A stretch of 64,000 nt of DNA from an uncultured Bacteroidota bacterium (GTDB lineage Bacteria; Bacteroidota; Bacteroidia; Flavobacteriales; Flavobacteriaceae). A program made the position numbers and the translations under genes. The notes beneath the pieces were generated by a model. The model had not been told where the DNA came from and ran no database searches. It saw nothing but the letters and a program-made list of their open reading frames with translations. Shown here in pieces: positions 9,709 to 20,062 of the stretch (its first letter is position 1; every line of letters begins with the position of its first letter). The DNA is taken from contig CABXRG010000003.1 of assembly GCA_902514615.1 (NCBI GenBank), positions 1 to 64,000 on the forward strand, given 5' to 3'.

Positions 9709-10677
9709 ATGAAAAATATTGGTGTTGTTTTTGGCGGGTACTCTTCTGAATATGAAGTATCTGTTAAAAGTGGAAAATTTATTTATGATAATCTGAAAGA
9801 TTATCAAGATTGGAATATTTATGAAATCCGTATTTCAAAAAATAAGAATACTGTTAAGTTTAAAGAAGAAATATTTGATTTAGATTTTCAGAGTTTTTCA
9901 TTTAAGATTGATGATAAAATTATTAAACTTGATGCAGTATTTAACATTATTCATGGTGATCCAGGAGAAAATGGAATCTTGGCTGAAATTTTAGAACGAA
10001 ATAAAATTCCACAGACTAGTTGTAATTCTTACGTTTCAGAATTAACTTTTAACAAGAAAAAGTATATTGAATTTGTTGGTGGTTTAAATATCCCATGTTC
10101 AAAACAAGTTCTATTAAAAAAGAAAGACACTATTAATGTCTCAAAAATATTAGAGACAATTAAGATTCCTTGTATAGTTAAACCAAATAATGGGGGAAGC
10201 AGTATCGGAGTCTCTAAAGTGAATTATCCAGATGAATTAGAAAATAAAATTAAAATTGCTTTTAAGGAAGGAGATGAAGTATTAATTGAGGATTTCCTTG
10301 AAGGTCAAGAAGTTTCAGTAGGAGTTATTGATAGAGACAATGATAGAATAATTCTTCCAATTACAGAAATTATTAGTGAAAATGAACTTTTTGATTACAA
10401 TGCAAAGTATCTTGGAGAATCACAAGAGATAACTCCAGGTAATATTTCAGCTAAATCTAAAGAATTGATTCATAAATATATAAATACGATTTATGATAAT
10501 ATTGAGTTAAAAGGGATTACGAGGTCAGAGTTCATAATTGTAAATCAAAATCCACACATTCTTGAAACAAATACAATTCCAGGATTTACAAAGCAAAGTA
10601 TTGTGCCTCAACAAATAGAGGCAAATGGTTTATCAATTAAAGAAGTAATTTATAATCAGATGAAATCAATTCTCTAA
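9709..10677 (+). CDS. ddl: D-alanine--D-alanine ligase
   Basis: GGYSSEYEVSVKSG, HGDPGENG, VKPNNGGSSIGVSK. Confidence 0.95.
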   Translation: MKNIGVVFGGYSSEYEVSVKSGKFIYDNLKDYQDWNIYEIRISKNKNTVKFKEEIFDLDFQSFSFKIDDKIIKLDAVFNIIHGDPGENGILAEILERNKIPQTSCNSYVSELTFNKKKYIEFVGGLNIPCSKQVLLKKKDTINVSKILETIKIPCIVKPNNGGSSIGVSKVNYPDELENKIKIAFKEGDEVLIEDFLEGQEVSVGVIDRDNDRIILPITEIISENELFDYNAKYLGESQEITPGNISAKSKELIHKYINTIYDNIELKGITRSEFIIVNQNPHILETNTIPGFTKQSIVPQQIEANGLSIKEVIYNQMKSIL

Positions 10678-10697
10678 ATTATAATTAAATTTAAAAA

Positions 10698-11150
10698 ATG
10701 AAAAGAGCTGTATTTCCCGGATCTTTTGATCCTATTACAATAGGTCATCAAGACATAGTTAATAAAGGACTTAAAGTCTTTGATGAAATTATCATTGGTA
10801 TAGGTGAAAACACAGATAAAAAATATATGTTTTCAACTGATAAAAGATTTGAATTTGTAAGTACAACTTTCAAAAATTCTAAAGAGGTTGATGTTAAGAT
10901 ATATAAGGGATTGACAGTAGATTTTTGCAAAAAAAATGATGCTCAATTTATCATAAGGGGATTAAGAAATCCTGCAGATTTTGAATTTGAAAAAAGCATT
11001 GCACTCACTAACCGAAAAATGACAGGAATTGAAACTATATTTTTTCTAACTGATTCAGAAAACTCTTTTATCAGTAGTAGTATTGTTCGAGAACTAATAA
11101 AAAATAAAGGTGATTATAAATTATTTATCCCCAAAGGAATTTCTATTTAG
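10698..11150 (+). CDS. coaD: Pantetheine-phosphate adenylyltransferase
   Basis: AVFPGSFDPITIGHQDI; SSSIVREL. Confidence 0.97.
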   Translation: MKRAVFPGSFDPITIGHQDIVNKGLKVFDEIIIGIGENTDKKYMFSTDKRFEFVSTTFKNSKEVDVKIYKGLTVDFCKKNDAQFIIRGLRNPADFEFEKSIALTNRKMTGIETIFFLTDSENSFISSSIVRELIKNKGDYKLFIPKGISI

Positions 11151-11741
11151 GACCTCAAAAACAATTATCCTTATATTTTCAAAGGCATCACTTAAAAAAT
11201 CTTCAATTCCCACTTTTGAAATCCATTCTGATTTTGAAATTCCCTCCTCAATTTGAGGGTGAAGTTGCCCCATATAATTAGTTGACATTTTAAACCAATA
11301 TGTTTTTTTTAATCTAAAGCTTTTACCTTTCTTAAAAATATGATATGTTTCTGACAGTTGATTTTGAACTATCAAATCTGCTACTCCAGTTTCTTCAGTT
11401 ACTTCTCTTTTAGCAGCTTCAATTATTAATTCATTCTTTTCAACTCCCCCTTTTGGAAGATCCCACTTTTCATTTCTAAAAATAAATAATAATTTATTAT
11501 CAGATCTTTCTACTAAACCTCCAGCAGCCTCAATAACTGGAAATTGTTTCAAAAAAATTTTCCAAAGTTTGTCAATATTTTTATGATACAAATAGACCTT
11601 ATTGTTTTTAGTTGATTTTAAAGCTTTTAATATTTGACTAGCATTAGAGTATTTAATAAAAATAAAAGGTTCATTATCTGAAAACACTTGAATTTCGTTA
11701 GTAAGAATTAAGGGCTTTTGGTTGAAAAAAACTTTATACAT
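11121..11741 (-). CDS. NUDIX hydrolase
   Basis: Nudix box GGVEKNELIIEAAKREVTEETGV. Confidence 0.93.
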   Translation of the reverse strand: MYKVFFNQKPLILTNEIQVFSDNEPFIFIKYSNASQILKALKSTKNNKVYLYHKNIDKLWKIFLKQFPVIEAAGGLVERSDNKLLFIFRNEKWDLPKGGVEKNELIIEAAKREVTEETGVADLIVQNQLSETYHIFKKGKSFRLKKTYWFKMSTNYMGQLHPQIEEGISKSEWISKVGIEDFLSDAFENIRIIVFEVLNRNSFGDK

Positions 11742-11744
11742 TTG
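11737..11744 (+). promoter_or_regulatory. Putative -7 box TACATTTG for pyrE, overlapping the divergent NUDIX start codon
   Basis: TAnnTTTG match; 5 nt before pyrE ATG (11750); contains CAT (11739-11741), the NUDIX start on the minus strand. Confidence 0.45.
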
Positions 11745-11749
11745 TAACG

Positions 11750-12388
11750 ATGGTATTAGATAAAAAAATTGCCGAGCATACTGTAAATTATCTTACACAA
11801 ATTAATGCAATTAAATTAAATACCAAAAATCCATTTACTTGGACAAGTGGAATAAAATCTCCTATTTACTGTGATAATAGATTAATACTTTCATTTCCTA
11901 ATGTCCGAAGTTTTGTTGCAGATGAAATGGCAAATATTGTGAAAAAAAAATATGGTGAAAACATATCTATTGCAGGTGTTGCAACAGGAGCAATTGCTAT
12001 TGGAGCTATGATTGCTGAAAGATTAAGTTTACCTTATGCCTATGTAAGGCCAGAGCCTAAAGAACACGGGTTGAAAAATCAGGTTGAAGGTAATATCGAA
12101 GAAGGTTCTAATGTTGTAGTAATTGAAGACCTTATAAGCACAGGTAAGAGCAGTTTAAATGCAATAAATGCTCTGAAATCAGATGGATACAATGTAATGG
12201 GGATGTTATCTATTTTTTCATATAATTTTCAGTTTGCAAATAAAAAATTTGAAGATGAGAATATCTCAATCAATTCATTAGCAAATTATAACACATTAGT
12301 TGAAATAATAGAATCCAATGGTGAACTTGAAAATGAAGAGATAAGCAGATTAAAAAAATGGAGGGAAGACCCAAAGAATTGGATCTAG
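11750..12388 (+). CDS. pyrE: Orotate phosphoribosyltransferase
   Basis: WTSGIKSPIYCDNR; VVVIEDLISTGKSS PRPP loop. Confidence 0.97.
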   Translation: MVLDKKIAEHTVNYLTQINAIKLNTKNPFTWTSGIKSPIYCDNRLILSFPNVRSFVADEMANIVKKKYGENISIAGVATGAIAIGAMIAERLSLPYAYVRPEPKEHGLKNQVEGNIEEGSNVVVIEDLISTGKSSLNAINALKSDGYNVMGMLSIFSYNFQFANKKFEDENISINSLANYNTLVEIIESNGELENEEISRLKKWREDPKNWI

Positions 12389-12389
12389 G

Positions 12390-13118
12390 TTAAGTAAGTA
12401 TTTTAATATCACCTGTATCACATTTAGTAATTCCTTTTGAATCTATTTTGACTTTTATTTGTCCATTTTCAATTACCTCTATAACCTTTCCTTTAAAAAT
12501 TTTTCCATTTATTAGAAAAGTACATTCATCTAATCCGTACAAATTTTTATTATACTCCTTTGCAAGTTCATTTGTATGATTAATTTTTGAAAAATAAAAT
12601 TTATAATTTTTAATTAATTCACTCAACACATTATCTACAGAAATATCTTTTTTAGATAATTGTTTAATAGAAGTTGCATTAGGTAAATTTTTAAAAATAA
12701 TTTGATTAATATTTATACCAGTTCCAATAATTGATGACTGAACTTTCTTAGATCTAACGACATTTTCAATTAATATTCCAGAAATTTTTTTATTTCCTGA
12801 CAAAATGTCGTTAGGCCATTTAATAAATACTTTATCAGATATAAAAGTTCTAATTGTTTTTAGTACAGATAGTGAAACAGCATAGTTAATAGAGTATGCA
12901 TTATTAGATGAAATCTTCGGGAAAATGAAGTATAACGAGCATAGTAGATTTTTTCCATAACTAGAATGCCATCTTTTAGATAGTTGCCCCTTTCCTCCAT
13001 ATTGATATTTTGCACATAATATATCCCCACTAACTATTTTTTTTGATTTAATTAACAACTTTACTTTGTCATTTGTTGACCTAGTGGCATTAACTTTGAT
13101 TATCTTATTAGTGGACAT
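12390..13118 (-). CDS. birA: Biotin--[acetyl-CoA-carboxylase] ligase
   Basis: GGKGQLSKRWHSSYGKNLLCS; KWPNDILSGNKKISGILIE. Confidence 0.93.
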   Translation of the reverse strand: MSTNKIIKVNATRSTNDKVKLLIKSKKIVSGDILCAKYQYGGKGQLSKRWHSSYGKNLLCSLYFIFPKISSNNAYSINYAVSLSVLKTIRTFISDKVFIKWPNDILSGNKKISGILIENVVRSKKVQSSIIGTGININQIIFKNLPNATSIKQLSKKDISVDNVLSELIKNYKFYFSKINHTNELAKEYNKNLYGLDECTFLINGKIFKGKVIEVIENGQIKVKIDSKGITKCDTGDIKILT

Positions 13119-13156
13119 TATATTAAAAGTAATAAATTTGAAAAAAGAATTGTTTA

Positions 13157-13528
13157 ATGGTTAAATCCAAATTACAGGAAACTAAACTAATTAACGAGAT
13201 TTTGTTTAGCATAGGGGAAGTGAAGGGTGTAGATATTAATATAATGGACCTATCAAAGATAAGCAATACTGTATGTGGATTCTTTATTGTGTGTACAGGA
13301 ACATCAAACACTCATGTTGCTGCCATTGCAAATTCTGTAAGAAGACATGTTAGTAAAAAACTTAAAGAAAAACCTTTTAGCACTGAAGGAGCTGAAAACC
13401 AAGAATGGGTATTAATAGACTATGTTGACGTTGTTGTTCATATATTTCAAAGAGAAATTAGAGAATTTTATGATATTGAAAACCTTTGGGGAGATGCTAA
13501 AATTACAAATGTTGAATCAAAAGCTTAA
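13157..13528 (+). CDS. rsfS: Ribosome silencing factor RsfS
   Basis: FFIVCTGTSNTHVAAIA...VHIFQREIREFYDIENLWGDA. Confidence 0.95.
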   Translation: MVKSKLQETKLINEILFSIGEVKGVDINIMDLSKISNTVCGFFIVCTGTSNTHVAAIANSVRRHVSKKLKEKPFSTEGAENQEWVLIDYVDVVVHIFQREIREFYDIENLWGDAKITNVESKA

Positions 13529-13531
13529 TTA

Positions 13532-15466
13532 ATGGCAAATAAGAAAAAAAATAATAAATCAAAAATTAATATCTATTGGTTCTATGCTTCAGTAGTTTTT
13601 TTCATCTTAAGCATTGGATTACTTGGTGGTGATTCTGGTCTTCAGAATACCCAACCAACTGATATTTCATCTTTCGAAAATTATCTTCGAAATGGCGATA
13701 TAGATAAAGTTGCTATTATAAACCAACGATATGCTCAGGTGACATTAAATGAGAATGCTCTTGATAAAGACATTCACAAAAATGCTAAAGCAAAAAATTT
13801 TTTGGGACAGGACAATTTAACAGGTCCTCATTATCAATTTGAAATTGGTACTCCTGAGTTATTTGAGACTAAACTTCAAGAAATTAGAGACTCCGAGAAT
13901 TTAAATTTTTCAGTTGAATTTATAACAATGGAAAATAGATGGATGGATGTTCTAATAGGTTTCCTTCCAATAATAATAATTATTGGAATATGGATATTTC
14001 TAATGAGAAGAATGTCTGGAGGTGCTGGAGGTGGTGGTGGTCAAATATTCAATATTGGTAAATCTAAAGCTAGATTATTTGACCAAAATACGGAAGTTAA
14101 AGTTTCATTCAAAGATGTTGCTGGGTTAGTAGGTGCAAAAGAAGAAGTTCAGGAAATTGTTGATTTTCTAAAAAACCCAAAAAAATATACTGTTCTAGGA
14201 GGTAAGATTCCAAAAGGGGCTCTATTAGTTGGAGCACCTGGTACAGGTAAAACATTATTAGCAAAAGCTGTAGCAGGAGAGGCAAAAGTTCCATTCTTTT
14301 CACTTTCTGGTTCTGATTTTGTTGAAATGTTTGTTGGAGTTGGAGCTTCCAGAGTAAGAGATTTATTTAAACAAGCTAAAGAAAAATCTCCATCTATTAT
14401 TTTTATTGATGAGATTGATGCAATTGGAAGAGCTAGAGGCAGAAGCAATATGACAGGCTCAAATGATGAAAGGGAAAACACATTAAACCAACTTCTAACT
14501 GAAATGGATGGGTTTGGAACTAATACAAATGTTATTGTAGTTGCTGCAACAAATAGAGCTGATGTTTTAGACAAGGCATTGATGAGAGCAGGAAGATTTG
14601 ACAGACAAATTTTTGTTGACTTACCTGACTTAAATGAAAGAAGAGAAATTTTCATGGTTCATTTAAAGCCATTAAAAAAGAGTAGAGCTCTTGATGTTGA
14701 TTTTTTGGCTAAGCAAACACCTGGTTTTTCTGGAGCTGATATAGCAAACGTTTGTAACGAAGCTGCACTTATTGCAGCAAGAAATAATAAAAAATCTGTT
14801 GGAAAGCAAGACTTTTTAGATGCTGTTGATCGAATTGTTGGAGGTCTTGAGAAAAAAAATAAAATAATTACAAAGGAAGAGAAAAATACGATCGCATTTC
14901 ATGAAGCTGGACATGCAATAGTTAGTTGGCTACTTGAACATGCAGCTCCTTTAGTTAAGGTAACTATTGTTCCCAGAGGACAATCTCTAGGTGCTGCTTG
15001 GTATCTTCCAGAAGAAAGGTTAATAGTAAGAACCGAACAAATGTTAGATGAAATGTGTGCTACATTAGGTGGACGTGCTGCAGAAAAGATCATGTTTAAC
15101 AAGATTTCAACTGGAGCTTTAAGTGATTTAGAAAAGGTTACAAAACAAGCCAGAGCAATTGTTTCTGTTTATGGTCTAAATGATAAGATTGGAAATATCA
15201 CTTATTATGATTCTAGCGGACAGGCTGATTATAATTTTACTAAACCATATTCTGAGGAAACAGCAAGAAAAATTGATGAAGAAATTTCTTTAATCATTGA
15301 AAAGCAATATAAAAGAGCTTGTTCAATCCTTAAAAAGAATAAAGCTAAACTATCAACTTTAGCATCCAGATTACTTGATAAAGAAGTTATTTTCAAAGAA
15401 GACCTTGTAAAAATTTTAGGAGAGAGACCTTTTACTAAAGAAGTAATAGAAAAAAATAAAGATTAA
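13532..15466 (+). CDS. ftsH: ATP-dependent zinc metalloprotease FtsH
   Basis: Two TMs, GAPGTGKT, SRH region, HEAGHA zinc motif. Confidence 0.98.
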   Translation: MANKKKNNKSKINIYWFYASVVFFILSIGLLGGDSGLQNTQPTDISSFENYLRNGDIDKVAIINQRYAQVTLNENALDKDIHKNAKAKNFLGQDNLTGPHYQFEIGTPELFETKLQEIRDSENLNFSVEFITMENRWMDVLIGFLPIIIIIGIWIFLMRRMSGGAGGGGGQIFNIGKSKARLFDQNTEVKVSFKDVAGLVGAKEEVQEIVDFLKNPKKYTVLGGKIPKGALLVGAPGTGKTLLAKAVAGEAKVPFFSLSGSDFVEMFVGVGASRVRDLFKQAKEKSPSIIFIDEIDAIGRARGRSNMTGSNDERENTLNQLLTEMDGFGTNTNVIVVAATNRADVLDKALMRAGRFDRQIFVDLPDLNERREIFMVHLKPLKKSRALDVDFLAKQTPGFSGADIANVCNEAALIAARNNKKSVGKQDFLDAVDRIVGGLEKKNKIITKEEKNTIAFHEAGHAIVSWLLEHAAPLVKVTIVPRGQSLGAAWYLPEERLIVRTEQMLDEMCATLGGRAAEKIMFNKISTGALSDLEKVTKQARAIVSVYGLNDKIGNITYYDSSGQADYNFTKPYSEETARKIDEEISLIIEKQYKRACSILKKNKAKLSTLASRLLDKEVIFKEDLVKILGERPFTKEVIEKNKD

Positions 15467-15471
15467 ATATT

Positions 15472-16053
15472 TTGGGATTCTGGGATTTTTTTAAAAACAA
15501 GAAAAATGAGGATTTAAATGAAATACAACCCTCTCTATCTAAAGATGCCTCAAATGATTTAGTTTTTGCAAAGAACTTTACCGGTTTTGGGGGTAGATTC
15601 ATTTTTATAGATGAAAAAAATTCTACAAACGAAATTTTTCAAAAAATAATAGAAGAGAATCAATGGGTTAGTGACAATGTATGCTCTCTTGATTCTAATA
15701 TTTCTAAAAATCTTGATATTAGACTAATTAGAAAAATTGATAATGTTAATGTTAAAGCTTTAGTGACTGAATGTGAGTTTTTATTATCTAATACTGGTAG
15801 GATATTAATATGTAATAAGCAAATTAAAAGTAATAGAATTGAAGATCTTCCACCTGTGGTAATTGTACTTGCTAAATCTAATCAGTTTGTGTCAGATGTT
15901 AGTGAAGGAATGACAAAGTTAAAACACAAGTATAAGACTAATTTCCCGTCTAATATTACTACAATTAATGTGAAGAATAAACTCAATGAAGACAATTTTT
16001 TAACATATGGTAATAGTGCCAAAGACATATATCTAATATTAAGTGATGATTAA
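15472..16053 (+). CDS. LUD domain (LutC/YkgG-like) protein
   Basis: TTG start; weak LUD-like sequence and the Bacteroidetes ftsH-LUD-cdsA-psd gene order. Confidence 0.65.
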   Translation: MGFWDFFKNKKNEDLNEIQPSLSKDASNDLVFAKNFTGFGGRFIFIDEKNSTNEIFQKIIEENQWVSDNVCSLDSNISKNLDIRLIRKIDNVNVKALVTECEFLLSNTGRILICNKQIKSNRIEDLPPVVIVLAKSNQFVSDVSEGMTKLKHKYKTNFPSNITTINVKNKLNEDNFLTYGNSAKDIYLILSDD

Positions 16054-16717
16054 TTTTCTTCCAAGATTGATTACTGGTATATTTTATATTTTACTTGTCT
16101 CTTTATCAATCATTTACAGTAAAGAAAGTTTTATTTTAGTTTTTACCGTACTAGCTTTTATAGCTACCTATGAATCTCATCAATTGTGGAAAAAAATCAA
16201 ATTAAACAGTTCAAATTATGATGATTTAAATCAATCATTAGTCTACAGAATACCTCAATACTATGTATTTCAATCGATGACAGTATTAGTTCTAATTCCT
16301 TTTTGTTTTGATGAAATTTATAACCCATATTCAATTTTATTAATCTTTATTTTAATCTGGATAAGTGATACTATGTCTTATTTTTTTGGATCTTATTTTG
16401 GCAAAAGCAAAATGAAAATTAAAGCTTCACCAAATAAAACATGGGAAGGTTTTATAGGAGGACTATTTTGCTCTATAATTTTTAGTGTAATTTCATTTAA
16501 TTACATTCAAGAAATCTATCCATTCTGGAAAACAATTACTCTTGGTTTTCTAATTCCTATTTTTGGATTATTTGGTGATATTTATCAATCTAGAATTAAA
16601 AGAAAAGCTGGAGTAAAAGACAGCGGTAATATATTACCAGGTCATGGTGGAGTTTTTGATAGACTTGATAGTGCAATGGGAGTTTCTTATATAGCAATGA
16701 TAATTACTTTAATATAA
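16043..16717 (+). CDS. cdsA: Phosphatidate cytidylyltransferase
   Basis: SPNKTWEGFIGG; RIKRKAGVKDSGNILPGHGGVFDRLDS. Confidence 0.97.
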   Translation: MMINFLPRLITGIFYILLVSLSIIYSKESFILVFTVLAFIATYESHQLWKKIKLNSSNYDDLNQSLVYRIPQYYVFQSMTVLVLIPFCFDEIYNPYSILLIFILIWISDTMSYFFGSYFGKSKMKIKASPNKTWEGFIGGLFCSIIFSVISFNYIQEIYPFWKTITLGFLIPIFGLFGDIYQSRIKRKAGVKDSGNILPGHGGVFDRLDSAMGVSYIAMIITLI

Positions 16718-17361
16718 TGTTTCATAAAGAAGGTTTTAAAATAATAATTTTTAACTTTTTAATGAGTACCTCCCTTGTAATCTCATTAGAAATATTAATT
16801 AATTCTGAAAATATTAAAAGTTTTGCTCAAGTATTGATATTAATACAATTCTTATTGACTTTATGGTTTTTTAGAAATCCTAAAAGAAATGTTACAACAA
16901 ATAGTGAGCAGATATTAAGTCCTGCAGATGGTAAGATAGTCGATATAAATAAAGTCGATGAAAAAGAATTTTTTAATGATAAAAGAATTCGAGTTTCTAT
17001 ATTCTTATCTCCTTTAAATATTCATGTAAACAGGTATCCAGTCTCTGGAGAAGTTACTTACAGTAAACATCATCATGGAAACTATATAGTTGCATGGCAT
17101 CCAAAATCTTCAGAAAAGAATGAAAGGACATCAGTTGTAATAAAAAATAAAAAGTTTGGTGAAATCTTGTATAGACAAATAGCTGGTACCGTAGCAAGAA
17201 GAATTGTTAACTACGCACAAAAAAATATTCATGTAAAACAGGGTGAAGATTCTGGATTTATAAAGTTTGGGTCAAGGGTTGACCTTTTTTTACCTTTGAA
17301 TACTGATGTTAAAGTAAAAGTTGGAGATAAAGTTAAGGGAGGGATTACAATAATAGTTTAA
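16717..17361 (+). CDS. psd: Phosphatidylserine decarboxylase family protein
   Basis: LSPADGKIV; SPLNIHVNRYPVSG; FGSRVDLFLP. Confidence 0.93.
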   Translation: MFHKEGFKIIIFNFLMSTSLVISLEILINSENIKSFAQVLILIQFLLTLWFFRNPKRNVTTNSEQILSPADGKIVDINKVDEKEFFNDKRIRVSIFLSPLNIHVNRYPVSGEVTYSKHHHGNYIVAWHPKSSEKNERTSVVIKNKKFGEILYRQIAGTVARRIVNYAQKNIHVKQGEDSGFIKFGSRVDLFLPLNTDVKVKVGDKVKGGITIIV

Positions 17362-19992
17362 TTAACTTAGCTCAGAAATTGATTTTTGTAAAGATTTAAT
17401 TTTTTGCTCTGTATCTACTATCTTTTGTTTTTCTAGATTTACAATTGCATCAGGAGCATTTTTTACAAATTTCTCATTTTTTAATTTGTTTTGTACGGAC
17501 TTTAAAAAGCTCTCATTATAATTAAGCTCTTTAGTTAACTTTTCAATTTCCGCATCCTTATCGAATCCTTCTTCTAGAGGTATAAAGAATTCGTAATTTT
17601 TAATTAAAAAAGAATTAACCATCTTAAAATCATCTTTTGAGGACTCTACCAAATTTTTAATCCAAGCTATTTTTTTTATTATTTCAATATTTACCAGTGG
17701 TTTATTATTTGGTAAGTAGTATAAATCAAGAGATGTTTTGAATGAAATATTTTTTTCCTTCCTATAATTTCTAATTTGTGATATTATTTCCTTGGTAGTT
17801 TCAAAATCATTTACAATTGTTTGATCATAGTTTTCTATTTTGGGCCAATTACTAATTGTAAGTGGAACAGAGTCATTAACATCAGGTAGATTATGAAAAA
17901 TCTCTTCAGTTAAAAAAGGCATAAAAGGATGAAGAATTTTTAAATTATTTTCAAATAATTTAATTAGTTCATTTTTAGATTTTAGATCAATTTGTTCACC
18001 GTAATCAGGTTTAACAATTTCAAGTAACCAAGAACAAAAATCATCCCAAATTAATCTGTAAGAAGACATTAAAACATCTGAAATTCTGTAATTATCAAAG
18101 TTTTTATTTATTAATTCAAGTGTGTTATGAAACTTGTTATTATACCAATTAAGTGCTAGCTTATTTACTTTAGGTTGAGGTTTATTTTTATCAGTTTCCC
18201 AGCCATAAACAAGCCTTAAGGCATTCCATAACTTATTAGTAAAATTCTTTCCTTGTTGACATAAAGACTCATCAAATAATAAATCATTTCCAGCTGCAGA
18301 ACTCAGCATTAATCCAACTCTTACTGAATCAGCTCCATACTCTTCTATAAGTTTAATAGCATCAGGAGAATTACCAAGTTGTTTTGACATTTTTCTTCTA
18401 AGTTTATCTCGAACAATTCCAGTAAAATAAACATTTGAAAAAGGCTTTTCATCTCTAAATTCATACCCAGATATAATCATTCTAGCAACCCAAAAAAATA
18501 TGATATCAGGTCCAGTTACTAGATCTTGAGTTGGATAATAATAGTTTATTTCTTTATTATTAGGGTTTCTAATTCCGTCAAATACTGAAATTGGCCACAA
18601 CCATGATGAAAACCAGGTATCTAGTACATCGTTTTCTTGAATTATCTCATCCTCTTTATACTGAATTTTAGATATACTGTTAATTTTGGTTAATGCTTCT
18701 TTTTTATTTTTTGCAACTATATATTCTTCTTTATTACCATAATAAAACACCGGAATTTGATGTCCCCAAGATAACTGTCTTGAAATATTCCAATCTTTAA
18801 TATTTTCAAGCCAATATTTATATGTAGATTTAAATTTACTTGGAAAGAATTTTATGTTTTCGTTTTCAAGAACATTTTCTATAGCTGGTTTTGTAATATC
18901 ATTCATTTTAAGAAACCATTGCTTTGATAATCTTGGTTCTATCACCGCATTTGTTCTTTCTGATCTTCCAACATTATGAATATAATTTTCCTTTTTTAAT
19001 AACAGATTATTAGACTTTAATTCAAATTCGATTTCTTTTCTAACAACAAATCTATCTTTTCCTTGGTAGTGAAGTCCGTTATAATTTAAAGCAGCATTTT
19101 CATCGAAAATATCGATTGTATCTAGATTGTGTTTTAAACCTAGATTATAATCATTAATATCATGAGCGGGTGTGACTTTTAAACAACCTGTTCCAAATTC
19201 TAAATCTACATATGAATCAGCTATAATTGGAATTTTTCTTCCACATATAGGAACAATTGCTTGTTTACCAATCAGATCCTTATATCTTTCATCTTTTGGA
19301 TTAACGCATAAAGCAGTATCACCAAAAATAGTTTCTGGTCTTGTAGTAGCAATTTGGAGTTCTTTATTTGAATTATCTATTGAATATGTCAAGTAATAAA
19401 GGCTTGAATCTTCTTCAATATAGTTAACCTCTTCATCAGATACAGTAGTCTTAGCCTCAGGATCCCAATTTATCATCCTATAACCTCTATAAATTAAATC
19501 TTTCTTATATAGTATTTCAAATGCTTCAATTACAGATTCATACATATCATCATCAAGGGTAAATTTAGTTCTATCCCAATCACATGAACATCCAAGTTTT
19601 TTTAGTTGTTCTAGTATACCACCACCATACTTTTCTGTCCATTCCCATGCATGTTTCAGAAATTCATCTCTTGAGATATCAGACTTATTAATTCCTTTTT
19701 GTTTAAGATTTTCAACAACTTTTGCCTCAGTTGCAATTGATGCATGATCAGTTCCAGGTACCCAACAAGCATTTTTACCTAGCATTCGAGCCCTTCTTAC
19801 TAAAATATCTTGAAGTGTGTTATTAAGCATATGTCCCATATGTAATAATCCTGTAACATTTGGTGGTGGAATAACTATAGTAAAAGGTTCCTTTTCATTT
19901 GGAACTGAATTGAAAAGTTTGTTATCCATCCAAAATGAATACCATTTTTTTTCCGTAGCAATGTGGTTGTACTTTGGGGAAATTTGCATCAA
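17362..19992 (-). CDS. valS: Valyl-tRNA synthetase
   Basis: PPNVTGLLHMGHML (HIGH-like), KMSKQLGNSPD (KMSKS). Confidence 0.98.
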   Translation of the reverse strand: MMQISPKYNHIATEKKWYSFWMDNKLFNSVPNEKEPFTIVIPPPNVTGLLHMGHMLNNTLQDILVRRARMLGKNACWVPGTDHASIATEAKVVENLKQKGINKSDISRDEFLKHAWEWTEKYGGGILEQLKKLGCSCDWDRTKFTLDDDMYESVIEAFEILYKKDLIYRGYRMINWDPEAKTTVSDEEVNYIEEDSSLYYLTYSIDNSNKELQIATTRPETIFGDTALCVNPKDERYKDLIGKQAIVPICGRKIPIIADSYVDLEFGTGCLKVTPAHDINDYNLGLKHNLDTIDIFDENAALNYNGLHYQGKDRFVVRKEIEFELKSNNLLLKKENYIHNVGRSERTNAVIEPRLSKQWFLKMNDITKPAIENVLENENIKFFPSKFKSTYKYWLENIKDWNISRQLSWGHQIPVFYYGNKEEYIVAKNKKEALTKINSISKIQYKEDEIIQENDVLDTWFSSWLWPISVFDGIRNPNNKEINYYYPTQDLVTGPDIIFFWVARMIISGYEFRDEKPFSNVYFTGIVRDKLRRKMSKQLGNSPDAIKLIEEYGADSVRVGLMLSSAAGNDLLFDESLCQQGKNFTNKLWNALRLVYGWETDKNKPQPKVNKLALNWYNNKFHNTLELINKNFDNYRISDVLMSSYRLIWDDFCSWLLEIVKPDYGEQIDLKSKNELIKLFENNLKILHPFMPFLTEEIFHNLPDVNDSVPLTISNWPKIENYDQTIVNDFETTKEIISQIRNYRKEKNISFKTSLDLYYLPNNKPLVNIEIIKKIAWIKNLVESSKDDFKMVNSFLIKNYEFFIPLEEGFDKDAEIEKLTKELNYNESFLKSVQNKLKNEKFVKNAPDAIVNLEKQKIVDTEQKIKSLQKSISELS

Positions 19993-20062
19993 TTCATAAA
20001 TATTTTAATCTAAAACAAAAATAACATACCTTGAAGTATATTTGCAAAATTAAGTTAAATAA

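Noticed and set aside
14149-14655. 168-aa minus-strand ORF (and 14109-14303, 14899-15102) inside ftsH
   Set aside because: Antisense shadow of a highly conserved gene; low-complexity translation with no recognisable domain.
19993-20062. T-box or leader-type regulation upstream of valS
   Set aside because: Only 70 bp between divergent genes, with no leader ORF or terminator/antiterminator pair visible.
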